Source: Paenibacillus sp. (GTDB lineage Bacteria > Bacillota > Bacilli > Paenibacillales > Paenibacillaceae). From it: 37,362 nt of DNA. A model generated the notes under the pieces. It was not told the DNA's origin. It saw nothing but the letters and a program-made list of their open reading frames with translations, and did not search any database. The stretch covers positions 1 through 37,362 of the forward strand of contig JAIRVF010000068.1 in assembly GCA_031254035.1 (NCBI GenBank), in the 5' to 3' direction. This document shows, in pieces, positions 16,408 to 24,188 of this stretch (position 1 is its first letter; each line of letters begins with the position of its first letter). The translations under genes were made by a program, and so were the position numbers.

Positions 16408-17006
16408 TCAGAATTGTAATTGCTGAGGATCAGCGGCTTTTGCGCGGCGCCCTTGCTTCCCTGCTTAACCTCGAAGACGACCTCGAGGTGATCGGGGAAG
16501 CCGGGGATGGGCAGGAAGCGCTAGCCATGATACTAAATCAGAAACCCGATATATGCCTGCTGGACATCGAAATGCCGGTACTAACAGGAATCGAAGTGGC
16601 TGAGCAGCTTCAAGCGAAATCCTCGCCCTGCCGCATTATCATTTTGACTACCTTTGCCCGCCCGGGATATTTTGAACGGTCCGCGAAGGCCGGTGTTAGC
16701 GGTTATTTGCTTAAGGACGAGCCGAGCGACAAACTTGCCGAATCGATCCGGCGGGTAATGCAGGGTCATCGCGCCATATCACCCGAGCTGATCTTTGACT
16801 CGGTAGCGAATAAAAATCCGCTCACGCCAAGAGAATGTGATATTCTTCAGCTAATCTCTTCGGGTCAAACGACAAATGAGATTGCACATTCGCTCCATCT
16901 CTCTCACGGCACCGTTCGTAATTACATCTCGGAAATTCTTAACAAGCTAGATGTCAAAAACCGGATTGAAGCGATCAGTCTTGCGGAAGAGAACGGATGG
17001 ATATAG
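16404..17006 (+). CDS. NarL/LuxR-type response regulator (YvfU/DesR-like)
   Basis: The 200-residue regulator has a receiver domain (VIAEDQ acidic pair, phospho-accepting Asp54 in CLLDIEMP, Lys in YLLKDE) and a C-terminal LuxR-type helix-turn-helix starting LTPRECDILQLISSGQTTNE and ending near EAISLAEENG. It is the cognate partner of the preceding kinase. The start is ATG 16404-16406 with AAGGAG 9 nt upstream, and it overlaps the kinase stop by four bases (ATGA). The frame is open 18 codons further upstream, but that part lies inside the kinase gene and lacks homology. It likely activates its own operon or another target through sites such as 13429-13442. Confidence 0.93.
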   Translation: MIRIVIAEDQRLLRGALASLLNLEDDLEVIGEAGDGQEALAMILNQKPDICLLDIEMPVLTGIEVAEQLQAKSSPCRIIILTTFARPGYFERSAKAGVSGYLLKDEPSDKLAESIRRVMQGHRAISPELIFDSVANKNPLTPRECDILQLISSGQTTNEIAHSLHLSHGTVRNYISEILNKLDVKNRIEAISLAEENGWI

Positions 17007-17051
17007 GCGCTCCGGTTTGCCGGCTATCCGCTCTGTTGCGCGCCAGTTTTT
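17006..17051 (+). terminator. Probable terminator after the response regulator gene
   Basis: GGCGC (17006-17010) pairs with GCGCC (17040-17044). Inside, CCGG-TTTG-CCGG forms a second hairpin, and TTTTT follows at 17047-17051. It starts at the last base of the stop codon. The long loop makes it weaker than the other terminators in the window. Confidence 0.45.
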
Positions 17052-17076
17052 ATTGAGTGAGGCTCAACTAAACATT

Positions 17077-17143
17077 ATGCGGGTTGACCGCTGCGGGTCC
17101 AGATCGTTCTCTCCGATCGCTGTTGTCTCCGAATTTCTTTGAT
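17077..17143. repeat. Dispersed repeat R1, copy a
   Basis: Begins TATGCGGG and contains GATCGTTCTCTCCGATCGCT followed by GTTGTCTCCGAATTTCTT. It aligns over its full length with R1b at 17180-17247 and over its first 45 bases with R1c at 24136-24182. Confidence 0.7.
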
Positions 17144-17179
17144 TGCATTAGGCTCAATACTGAAATTAGTTCTTGATAT

Positions 17180-17247
17180 TATGCGAGGTGGACGCTACGG
17201 TTACGGATCGTTCCTCCGATCGCTGTTGTCCCCAAATTTCTTGAATA
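17180..17247. repeat. Dispersed repeat R1, copy b
   Basis: Begins TATGCGAGG and contains GCTACGGTTACGGATCGTTC and CCGATCGCTGTTGTCCCC. It is the copy closest to R1c in the his operon, sharing GGTTACGGATCGTTC and TCCGATCGCT. Confidence 0.75.
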
Positions 17248-17283
17248 TAACCTTTTACAAAGGTAGAAATTCGGGGGACAGCG
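17221..17283. repeat. Imperfect inverted repeat at the end of R1b
   Basis: The tail of R1b (CGCTGTTGTCCCCAAATTTCT, 17221-17241) and AGAAATTCGGGGGACAGCG (17265-17283) are near-complementary, apart from a 2-nt bulge and one mismatch. They would fold into a stem of about 18 bp with a loop of about 23 nt. This suggests that the repeat is a hairpin-forming element or that two copies lie in opposite orientation. Confidence 0.65.
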
Positions 17284-17324
17284 TATGCTTCCGATGCCAG
17301 CTTTTCTTCGAAAAGCTCTCAGGC

Positions 17325-17374
17325 GAACGCTACCGCTTCTACAGAACGATTCCGTCCCCTTCGCTACTTTCGCT
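17325..17374. repeat. Dispersed repeat R2, copy b
   Basis: Shares a 29-base exact block with R2a (365-413), plus the preceding CGCTACCGCTTCT. R2 and R1 have a similar plan (ACGCTAC, then a CGATTCC/CGTTCC block, then GCTACT/GCTGTT), so they may be branches of one family. Confidence 0.75.
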
Positions 17375-17433
17375 TTTTGCCATGCACTAAGATCGTGATA
17401 TTGAGTCTAATTTATTGGTCAAAATTCTGAGAC

Positions 17434-17481
17434 AAAGCATACGCTTCTTCAGAACGATTCCGTCCCCTCCGCTACCTCGCC
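17434..17481. repeat. Dispersed repeat R2, copy c
   Basis: ACGCTTCTTCAGAACGATTC followed by CGTCCCCTCCGCTACCTCGCC. It differs from R2b by a few substitutions. A further degenerate relative may lie at 17681-17728 (GCTGCTTCTTCAAGATCTATTCC in two blocks). Confidence 0.65.
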
Positions 17482-17741
17482 TTTATCAAGTACTAATTAT
17501 GATGTTGAGCCTGGAATACCCAAGAAGAAAACTGGCTCACAAAGGATAGGCTATCCCAAACCTCCGCTGTTTCAGCAAAAAAAATTTTGAGACCCTTTAC
17601 GCAATGCTCCTGCCACTTCCATGGCACACAGTTCAACGCATTGAAAAGCCCTTCCTGAAAAGGTGGGATTTTTGTTTATCACGCAGTCGCGGCTGCTTCT
17701 TCAAGATCTATTCCGTTCTCTCTGCACACTTTGCTGAAGCC

Positions 17742-17785
17742 AAAAAAGGAGCTGTCCCTAGGTAACCCTGGGACAACTCCTTTTT
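17742..17785 (-). terminator. Rho-independent terminator after trxB
   Basis: AAAAAGGAGCTGTCCC and GGGACAACTCCTTTTT pair over 16 bp with one mismatch around an 11-nt loop. It lies 14 bp past the trxB stop on the minus strand. A T run closes both directions, so it probably also stops plus-strand transcripts from the repeat island. Confidence 0.9.
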
Positions 17786-17798
17786 ATATAAACAACTG

Positions 17799-18746
17799 TT
17801 ACAGTGTATTACTCCAGTCATGAACCATACTGCCCTCTAGGAATTTCTCGCAGTCCATTGCTGCCATACAGCCGGTACCCGCCGCGGAAATTGCCTGGCG
17901 ATAGCGCACATCCTGCACGTCGCCGCAGGCGAATACGCCCGGAATATTGGTTTCCGTTGTACCCGGCTTCACAAGAATGTATCCAACCTCATCGGTCGTG
18001 ATCTGATTATCCAGGAATTTAGTATTTGGCGTGTGCCCGATTGCCACGAAGATGCCGTCTGCTTCGATCAGCTCTTCCTGCCCGGTCTCATTGTTTAATA
18101 CTTTGAGGCCTTTTACGCCTTGATCCCCTGCCACCACTTCCAGCGGTACCCGGTTCAAAGCCCACATAATTTTTTCGTTTGCATGAGCACGGTCCTGCAT
18201 GATCCTCGACGCCCGCAGTTCATCTCTGCGGTGAACCAGCGTAACGCTGGAGCCGAAACGGGTCAGGAAGTTTGCTTCCTCCATGGCCGAATCGCCTCCG
18301 CCAATCACCAGAATCTTTTTGCCACGGAAGAAAAATCCGTCACAAGTTGCACAGGTGCTGACGCCACGGCCGATATTTTCCTGTTCCCCGGCAATCCCCA
18401 GGTACTTGGCGGATGCGCCGGTGGAGATAATCACCGACTCGGCTTCAATTTCCCCCATACCTTCCACAGTCAGCTTAAATGGACGTTTGGAGAAATCCAC
18501 TTTGTCTACCCAGCCGGTTTTGAACTCCGCCCCGAAACGCTCGGCTTGTTTGCGCATGTTATCCATCAATTCCGGACCCATAATGCCATCGGGAAAGCCC
18601 GGGAAATTCTCAATTTCCGTCGTTGTTGTAAGCTGCCCGCCAGGCTGCATGCCCTCGATTACGAGTGGCTTCATATTGGCGCGGGCCAAATAAATGGCAG
18701 CTGTAAGTCCAGCGGGGCCTGTTCCGATTACAATGGATTTATACAT
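17799..18746 (-). CDS. trxB: Thioredoxin-disulfide reductase TrxB
   Basis: The 315-residue flavoenzyme reduces thioredoxin with NADPH in the cytoplasm. The FAD-binding motif GTGPAGLTAAIY is at the start, the redox-active CATC at residues 132-135, the NADPH-binding GGGDSAMEEANF near 149-160, and the C-terminal FAD motif PGVFACGDVQDVRYRQ follows. All key residues are present and the length is standard. AAAGGAGG lies at good spacing before the ATG. The upstream neighbour is the TPR-HTH gene, as in B. subtilis where yvcD and trxB are adjacent; the gap is 94 bp. Confidence 0.97.
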   Translation of the reverse strand: MYKSIVIGTGPAGLTAAIYLARANMKPLVIEGMQPGGQLTTTTEIENFPGFPDGIMGPELMDNMRKQAERFGAEFKTGWVDKVDFSKRPFKLTVEGMGEIEAESVIISTGASAKYLGIAGEQENIGRGVSTCATCDGFFFRGKKILVIGGGDSAMEEANFLTRFGSSVTLVHRRDELRASRIMQDRAHANEKIMWALNRVPLEVVAGDQGVKGLKVLNNETGQEELIEADGIFVAIGHTPNTKFLDNQITTDEVGYILVKPGTTETNIPGVFACGDVQDVRYRQAISAAGTGCMAAMDCEKFLEGSMVHDWSNTL

Positions 18747-18840
18747 ACAATTAGCCTCCTTTAGGGTAGATCATTCATGACTATTTAGATTTAGGCAACC
18801 GAACCAAAAGGGCAATTAACAAAGTTTCTGACAGAAATCC

Positions 18841-20589
18841 TTAGATGTTTTCCGTAAACGGACGGAGTATATCATCCTTTTCTTCCTTGAGCGAGCATAC
18901 ACTATCGATACGTTTCGCATACCGGCTTACCGTCGATACGGAAACGCCATACCGCTGCGCCACTTCTTGATAAGTCAGAGCGTCGCCGTGTTGTTTGGCC
19001 GTCAAGTATTCCAAAGCCGCGGACCACCCCTCCGTGTGGCGAATGGTCGGCTTCTCCGGATAAAGTTTACCCAAAAACAGGGTCCAAAGATTTTGTAAAT
19101 GTTTTTTCTGCTCGCGGCCCGCTGTGTCGTTCATATGAAGCAGGGCCTGATCGACAACCGCCTGCAGCGTATCGCCACCGAAGAACTCATTGGATGCCCG
19201 CGTCTCCGATACCATTGTATCTGAAGTTGCACTCACTTCCAGGATTGCCTGAGAGGCACTTTCCAGCCCCATTTCGGCTAATACATTCAGCGCTTCCCGT
19301 TTGAGCTCCGCCGCCTCATCTGGCTCCTTCAAGAAGGCCTCCAGCGTCTCCCTTACTTCTTCATCAGCGATCCAGCCCAATGCACGGATCACTTGCAGCT
19401 TGGTTCCCTTGTCGCCGTAACGGAGTGCCCAAAAGAACGATGACCGGATCATAGGATTGGTCTTCACTTCCTCGCACAGCTCGCTTTCATTCTTCTCCCA
19501 GCGCTTGAGCTGTTCCTCAAACGGCAAATGGTAATGATAGCTGAGATCAAACTGACGCTTGCCCGTCAGATCGAGTCGCTCTAGCTGGTCGAGATAAAAG
19601 CGAGGAATGTCGGATGCGGGATCCAGCTTCTGCACCTGGCGCCAGCAGCGCTGCGCCTCCCGATATCGATCGCTGTTAAAAGCAGCTACCGCCGCATAAT
19701 GGTGGAGACTCGGGTCCCCGTTCACCTCCGCGTCTTTCAATAGCCTGCGAAAATGTCCGTAAGCTGATTCATGCTTTCCCAGGATGCCCATTGTGGTAGC
19801 CAGTTTAAACACATGCTCCTGATGGAAAGGAACCACCACCTCAAGCATCTCCAGCAGAGTATTCAAAGAAGTAGTATTCCCCTCATGCTGGTAAAATATC
19901 GCCAGGTTACACAAACCGTGCACATTGCTTTGCTCGAGCTCAAGCACCTCGAATATCGTAGCTTTGGCTTTCCGGAACAAGCCCATGTAATAGTAAGCCA
20001 GCGCCAAATTATTGCGTGCGGCGAGGAAATCGGGTTGTTCCTGTACAATCTTTTCAAGGAGCTCGGCTGCTTGGGAAAATCTCCCCGCCTCCATCAGTGC
20101 CCGCGCCTCTTCATGCTCCACCATGCCTTCACGGCTGCGGATCCGGCTTGGCTTCACCGGACGTTCCAGCTCGTATTGGAACAGCTCCATCATTTCTTCT
20201 GCCTCATCCAAAAACTGGCCTGCAGGATCTTCCTCCAAATACTTGATCAGCACACGTTCTGCTTCTTCAAAATTCTCCATATTGGCATAGTTATTAGCCA
20301 TATAGAAATAACATTCCGTCATAGAAGCATCGACATGCTCCAAAATATCGGAAAGGATGGCGTTAGAACCTTCATAATCGCCCATCTCTGATAATATACC
20401 CGCCATATTGCAATGATTCACCGGATTTTCCGGTTCATATTCCACAGCTTTGCGAAAATATTTCAATGCCTTATCGTAATGAAAGTGGTCCAATGAGCGG
20501 ACTGCACGTTCAAAAAAGAAATTGGCATTCATGTGAATGGGTATTACTTTATGTTGTAGGTCCTCAGCCCGTAGATGATCTTCCTCCAT
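18841..20589 (-). CDS. TPR-repeat protein with a C-terminal helix-turn-helix (YvcD-like)
   Basis: The 582-residue cytoplasmic protein has tetratricopeptide repeats from about residue 20 to 340 (for example SLDHFHYDKALKYFRKAVEY followed by EPENPVNHCNMAGILSEMGD). A mainly helical, HEAT-like stretch of shortening acidic helices follows (about 380-500). Near residues 537-560 the sequence LTYQEVAQRYGVSVSTVSRY reads as a helix-turn-helix. The start has GGAGGT 11 nt upstream. There is no membrane segment. The place beside trxB and near the his operon matches B. subtilis yvcD, whose role is unknown. The helix-turn-helix makes a DNA-binding, TPR-controlled regulator possible, but that is inference. 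Confidence 0.75.
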   Translation of the reverse strand: MEEDHLRAEDLQHKVIPIHMNANFFFERAVRSLDHFHYDKALKYFRKAVEYEPENPVNHCNMAGILSEMGDYEGSNAILSDILEHVDASMTECYFYMANNYANMENFEEAERVLIKYLEEDPAGQFLDEAEEMMELFQYELERPVKPSRIRSREGMVEHEEARALMEAGRFSQAAELLEKIVQEQPDFLAARNNLALAYYYMGLFRKAKATIFEVLELEQSNVHGLCNLAIFYQHEGNTTSLNTLLEMLEVVVPFHQEHVFKLATTMGILGKHESAYGHFRRLLKDAEVNGDPSLHHYAAVAAFNSDRYREAQRCWRQVQKLDPASDIPRFYLDQLERLDLTGKRQFDLSYHYHLPFEEQLKRWEKNESELCEEVKTNPMIRSSFFWALRYGDKGTKLQVIRALGWIADEEVRETLEAFLKEPDEAAELKREALNVLAEMGLESASQAILEVSATSDTMVSETRASNEFFGGDTLQAVVDQALLHMNDTAGREQKKHLQNLWTLFLGKLYPEKPTIRHTEGWSAALEYLTAKQHGDALTYQEVAQRYGVSVSTVSRYAKRIDSVCSLKEEKDDILRPFTENI

Positions 20590-20800
20590 GTAAGCAAGGC
20601 ACCTCCCTTAAGTTGCAAATCACAATTTACCCGAAGATAAATGCTAGATTCATCTATCCCAAACAGTATACCATAACTTTAATAGTGCATCTAAGGCAAT
20701 ATCTATTATAAAAAAACTGTCTTTAACCGTTCAGTTGGGGCAGATTACCTGCGCTGTTTTCTTGCGATCAGGAAATGATAAGGTATTGTTCCAATAGGTA

Positions 20801-20834
20801 GAAAAAGACGCCGGAGTTAGATCCCAGCGTCTTT
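20801..20834 (-). terminator. Terminator overlapping the prs stop codon
   Basis: On the minus strand AAAGACGC and GCGTCTTT form an 8-bp stem, extended by T-G and G-C pairs, followed by TTTTTC. The 5' arm lies inside the last codons of prs and the TAA is in the loop. It ends the ten-gene his operon. Confidence 0.85.
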
Positions 20835-21764
20835 AAACAAAGTGGCGATCGAACCGCCTTCCAGTATAATCCGTACAGCTGTGGACAGCATTGGTGCAAC
20901 GGACAGGACCTTAAGCCGGTTAGATGAATCCCCCGAAATGGCTATGGAGTCCGTAACAACCACTTCCCGGATATGGGGATGGTTCAACCGCTGCAGCGCA
21001 TCGCCAGAAAATAGTCCATGCGTGGCACATACAATCGCTTGGGACGCTCCTCGTTCCCTGAGACTTTCAACCACATTGATAATGGTTGAACCAGTATCGA
21101 TTAGGTCCTCAATGATAACCGGAGTCCGTCCCCCCACATCGCCGATGACATGGGTAATGACCGATTCGTTATGGGCAGGCCGCTTTTTGAACATGATGGA
21201 AAACGGGGAATCGAGGTAATTCGCCAGCTTCTCAGCCGTCTTGGCCCGTCCCGCATCCGGGGAAACGATCACCGGCAACTCGAGCTTCAGTGATTTTAGG
21301 TAATCGCCAATCAAATCCAGCGCTGTCAAATGATCCACGGGAATATTGAAAAAGCCCTGGATCGCCGGCGCATGCAGATCGATTGTAATGACCCTGCTCG
21401 CACCGGTTGTCGTAAGTACATCAGCTACCATTTTGGCAGAAATCGGTTCACGAGGCGCTGATTTTCTTTCCTGTCTCGCATATCCATAATAGGGTATCAC
21501 AATGTTGATTGTCCGCGCCGAAGCGCGTTTGGCCGCATCGATCATCACTAGCAGCTCTACAAACAGTTCATTGATCGGATGCGAAAACGACTGCACGAGA
21601 AATACGTCGCAGTTGCGGATACTTTCTTCGTAATTTACGTAGATCTCGCCGTTTTTGAAGCGGGATAACGTAACATTTCCTAGCTCCGCCCCCAGATTCT
21701 CACAGATACTTTCGGCTAACGAAGGGTTTGACGTTCCGGAAAAAATACGCACCTTATGCTGCAT
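20817..21764 (-). CDS. prs: Ribose-phosphate pyrophosphokinase paralogue at the end of the his operon
   Basis: PRPP synthetase joins ribose 5-phosphate and ATP into PRPP, the substrate of HisG. The 315-residue product keeps the family's length and fold markers: IVIPYYGYARQERK (about 88-101), ITIDLHAPAIQGFF (126-139) and KKRP (193-196, the catalytic-loop region). Two motifs differ from the usual enzyme. PDHGGVTRARKLA is replaced by PDAGRAKTAEKLA (169-181), and the PRPP-binding loop DDIIDTAGT is replaced by EDLIDTGST (219-227). It is therefore a diverged paralogue that may have altered activity or allosteric control. TAGGAGGAG precedes the ATG. It lies 22 bp after hisJ, as the last gene of the operon. 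A canonical prs is probably elsewhere in the genome. Confidence 0.88.
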   Translation of the reverse strand: MQHKVRIFSGTSNPSLAESICENLGAELGNVTLSRFKNGEIYVNYEESIRNCDVFLVQSFSHPINELFVELLVMIDAAKRASARTINIVIPYYGYARQERKSAPREPISAKMVADVLTTTGASRVITIDLHAPAIQGFFNIPVDHLTALDLIGDYLKSLKLELPVIVSPDAGRAKTAEKLANYLDSPFSIMFKKRPAHNESVITHVIGDVGGRTPVIIEDLIDTGSTIINVVESLRERGASQAIVCATHGLFSGDALQRLNHPHIREVVVTDSIAISGDSSNRLKVLSVAPMLSTAVRIILEGGSIATLFKDAGI

Positions 21765-21786
21765 GTGCTCCTCCTAATACCCGTAG

Positions 21787-22611
21787 TTAAACTTCTAGAG
21801 GTACCATCATTCTCTGCCGCTTCTCGAACACCGCAAGCTCGCGGAAGCCAATTTCCCAAAGCTCTCTTCGTGCGTGGTCAAGGTTTTCACCAAGCTTCTT
21901 CGGATCATGCGCATCTGAGCCGACCGTCAAGGGGATGCCCATCCTGAAAGCCTCGCGCAACATTCGTCCGGAGGGGAACATCTCCGCACATGGCTTGGAT
22001 AAACCGGAAGCATTCAGCTCCATGACAACACCGTTTTTAGCCACAGCCACAAGAGCGGCATTTTCCAGAGCCTCTACTTCTGCCGCCGCTTCCACTCCTG
22101 GATGATAACCAAATCTTTTAATGACGTCCAAATGGCCCATAATATCGTAGAAGCCGGTAGCAGCCGCCTTTTGTACGGCATCATAATAGGTTTGATATAC
22201 TTCCAGTCGATTGCAACCGTCCCATCCATGAACCTGCCTGTGATCGGTAATATCCCATTCTCCCAGAAAGTGAACGGAACCAATGACATAATCCCAAGGA
22301 TAGACCCGGATAATTCGCTCGATCGCTTCTTCCGAGCCCTCGATATAGTCACCTTCAAGACCCAAGCGTATATCAATCTGTCCTTTATACTTCTCTTTCA
22401 GGTTCAAACATTCCTCCACATAACGCGGAAGTTCATCCAATGGCATGGCCATTTCCGGATAATATGTGGCAAGGTCAATATGAAGCAGCGGCATATGGTC
22501 CGACAAGCCGATTTGGTCCAAGCCAATTTCGATGCCACGGCGCACATACTCTTCAAGTTCACCAACCGCATGGCCGCAGCGGACGTGATGCGTATGATAA
22601 TCGATTAGCAT
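21787..22611 (-). CDS. hisJ: Histidinol-phosphatase, PHP family
   Basis: The 274-residue enzyme removes phosphate from L-histidinol phosphate, the penultimate step before HisD. It is a PHP-domain metalloenzyme. The metal ligands are visible in DYHTHHVRCGHA (N-terminus), LSDHMP, GLEGDYIEG, VIGSVHFL, IMGHLD, and GSDAHDPKKLGENLDHA. HisB here lacks a phosphatase domain, so this gene fills the missing step. GGGGGAG lies before the ATG, 13 bp after the hisIE stop. In other Bacillales the gene is often elsewhere, so its place inside the his operon is notable. Confidence 0.93.
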   Translation of the reverse strand: MLIDYHTHHVRCGHAVGELEEYVRRGIEIGLDQIGLSDHMPLLHIDLATYYPEMAMPLDELPRYVEECLNLKEKYKGQIDIRLGLEGDYIEGSEEAIERIIRVYPWDYVIGSVHFLGEWDITDHRQVHGWDGCNRLEVYQTYYDAVQKAAATGFYDIMGHLDVIKRFGYHPGVEAAAEVEALENAALVAVAKNGVVMELNASGLSKPCAEMFPSGRMLREAFRMGIPLTVGSDAHDPKKLGENLDHARRELWEIGFRELAVFEKRQRMMVPLEV

Positions 22612-22624
22612 GCCTTAGCTCCCC

Positions 22625-23326
22625 CTAATCTCTGCGCGGCCGCTCGTGACGCCGTTCCAATTCCGACATAACGTCATCTAGCGGAAGTTTCCGCTCTTGC
22701 AGCAAAACAAGCAGGTGATAGAGCAAATCGCTAACCTCCAGGCGAAGCTCGGCGTTATCCTTGTTTTTAGCCGCGATAATCGTTTCCGCCGTCTCTTCGC
22801 CAACCTTTTTGAGGATTTTATCGACGCCTTTATCAAACAAATAAGTCGTGTAAGCCCCCTCAGGGCGCTCCTTTTCCCGCTCGGCAATGATTTGCTCCAG
22901 CTCCTCGAGCACCGCAAAACGCTGTCTATCTTGAGTAGATTTTCCGCCGGTTTCTTCAGAAGTAGCTATTGCAGGTGATTCAATTCCGCGGTAGAAGCAG
23001 GTCGTCTCTCCGGTATGACATGCCGGTCCTGTCGGTCTCACTAGAAACAAAAGGGTATCCCCGTCGCAATCATAATGTGCAGAGACGATGCTTTGTGTAT
23101 TCCCCGAAGTTCTGCCTTTATGCCACAGCTCTTGACGCGATCTGCTCCAAAACCAGGTTTCACCGGTTTCCAAGGAGCGCTGCAGTGATTCCTGATTCAT
23201 GTATGCCATCATCAGCACTTCCTTGCTGGTTGCATCCTGCACGATCGCCGGAACAAGCCCGTCGCTGTCAAAATGGATGTTCTCCTGCACTTGTTCCCAT
23301 GTCTGGCGTTTCGATTGACCGCTCAT
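22625..23326 (-). CDS. hisI: Bifunctional phosphoribosyl-AMP cyclohydrolase / phosphoribosyl-ATP pyrophosphatase
   Basis: The 233-residue fusion performs steps two and three of histidine synthesis. The N-terminal HisI half (about 1-125) has [19 protein letters not shown] and the metal-binding [20 protein letters not shown]. The C-terminal HisE half (about 140-233) has [20 protein letters not shown] and [10 protein letters not shown]. Both active-site regions look intact. The ATG overlaps the hisF stop (ATGA). The fused form is usual in Bacillales (hisIE). Confidence 0.96.
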   Translation of the reverse strand: MSGQSKRQTWEQVQENIHFDSDGLVPAIVQDATSKEVLMMAYMNQESLQRSLETGETWFWSRSRQELWHKGRTSGNTQSIVSAHYDCDGDTLLFLVRPTGPACHTGETTCFYRGIESPAIATSEETGGKSTQDRQRFAVLEELEQIIAEREKERPEGAYTTYLFDKGVDKILKKVGEETAETIIAAKNKDNAELRLEVSDLLYHLLVLLQERKLPLDDVMSELERRHERPRRD

Positions 23327-24081
23327 CTGATTTCAACCCCTTTTTGCTTTAAATTCAGTCTGAGTTCCGGTATGGAAATTTCCTTATAGTGAAAAATCGT
23401 GGCCGCTAGCCCCGCATCCGCTTTTCCCTGCGTAAACACTTCGACAAAGTCATCCCTTGTCCCCGCTCCGCCCGAAGCAATGACCGGGATTCGAACCGCA
23501 TCGGATACCGCAGTCGTCAGAGGAATGTCGAAGCCGTCCTTGGTGCCGTCGGCATCCATGCTTGTCAGCAGAATTTCGCCTGCCCCAAGCTTTTCCGCCT
23601 TCCGTACCCATTCAAGCGCGCGGATGCCTGAAGCTTTGCGGCCGCCGTGCGTATACACTTCCCACTCGCCCCATGTTTCGTTGTACTTGGCATCCACAGC
23701 CACAACGATGCACTGCGAACCGAAGTACCGCGCTCCATCGGCAATCAGCTGCGGGTTCAGAACAGCCGCCGTATTAACGCCGATCTTATCCGCCCCTGCG
23801 CGAAGAATTCTTTTCATATCATCGACTTGAGAAATCCCTCCGCCGACCGTAAATGGAATAGCGATCTCTCCGGCTGTTTTGCGAACGACCTCTATCATCG
23901 TTTGGCGGCCTTCTACGGAAGCCGAGATATCCAGAAATACCAGCTCGTCAGCACCCTCCCGGTTATACAACGCCGCCAGCTCGACTGGATCGCCTGCATC
24001 GCGCAAATTTCCAAAATTGACTCCTTTAACCACCCGACCGTCCTTTACGTCCAGACACGGGATGATGCGTTTTGCCAGCAT
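23323..24081 (-). CDS. hisF: Imidazole glycerol phosphate synthase cyclase subunit HisF
   Basis: The 252-residue (beta-alpha)8 barrel subunit uses ammonia from HisH to convert PRFAR to imidazole glycerol phosphate and AICAR. The catalytic Asp is in [15 protein letters not shown] and the second in [13 protein letters not shown]. Phosphate-binding glycine motifs are present in [10 protein letters not shown] and [11 protein letters not shown]. The start is ATG 24079-24081 with GAAGGAGAG upstream. The frame runs on upstream, but that part is not HisF-like. A 107-bp gap containing an R1 repeat separates it from hisA, unusual in an otherwise compact operon. Confidence 0.97.
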   Translation of the reverse strand: MLAKRIIPCLDVKDGRVVKGVNFGNLRDAGDPVELAALYNREGADELVFLDISASVEGRQTMIEVVRKTAGEIAIPFTVGGGISQVDDMKRILRAGADKIGVNTAAVLNPQLIADGARYFGSQCIVVAVDAKYNETWGEWEVYTHGGRKASGIRALEWVRKAEKLGAGEILLTSMDADGTKDGFDIPLTTAVSDAVRIPVIASGGAGTRDDFVEVFTQGKADAGLAATIFHYKEISIPELRLNLKQKGVEIR

Positions 24082-24135
24082 GGCATTTCTCTCCTTCTCC
24101 ATCGATTTCATGTATATTCAGGTTCATCTTGACTT

Positions 24136-24182
24136 TATGCGAGGGCCCGCTATGGTTACGGATCGTTCTTCCGATCGCTTTG
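24136..24182. repeat. Dispersed repeat R1, copy c, inside the his operon
   Basis: TATGCGAGG at the start and GGTTACGGATCGTTCTTCCG in the middle match R1a and R1b at 17.1-17.2 kb; the last part (GTTGTCCCC and beyond) is missing. It lies in the hisA-hisF gap. Confidence 0.75.
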
Positions 24183-24188
24183 CTTCTT

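Larger units (their letters stand above)
17052..17740. other. Non-coding island of degenerate repeats
   Basis: About 690 bases between two converging units contain no plausible gene. Two copies of repeat R1, two of R2, a probable degenerate R2 remnant near 17681-17728, an inverted repeat (17221-17283) and a hairpin AGCTTTT-CTTCG-AAAAGCT (17300-17318) fill most of it. Short fragments such as GAGGCTCAA or TAGGCTCAA precede both R1 copies. The rest shows no recognisable structure. Confidence 0.7.
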
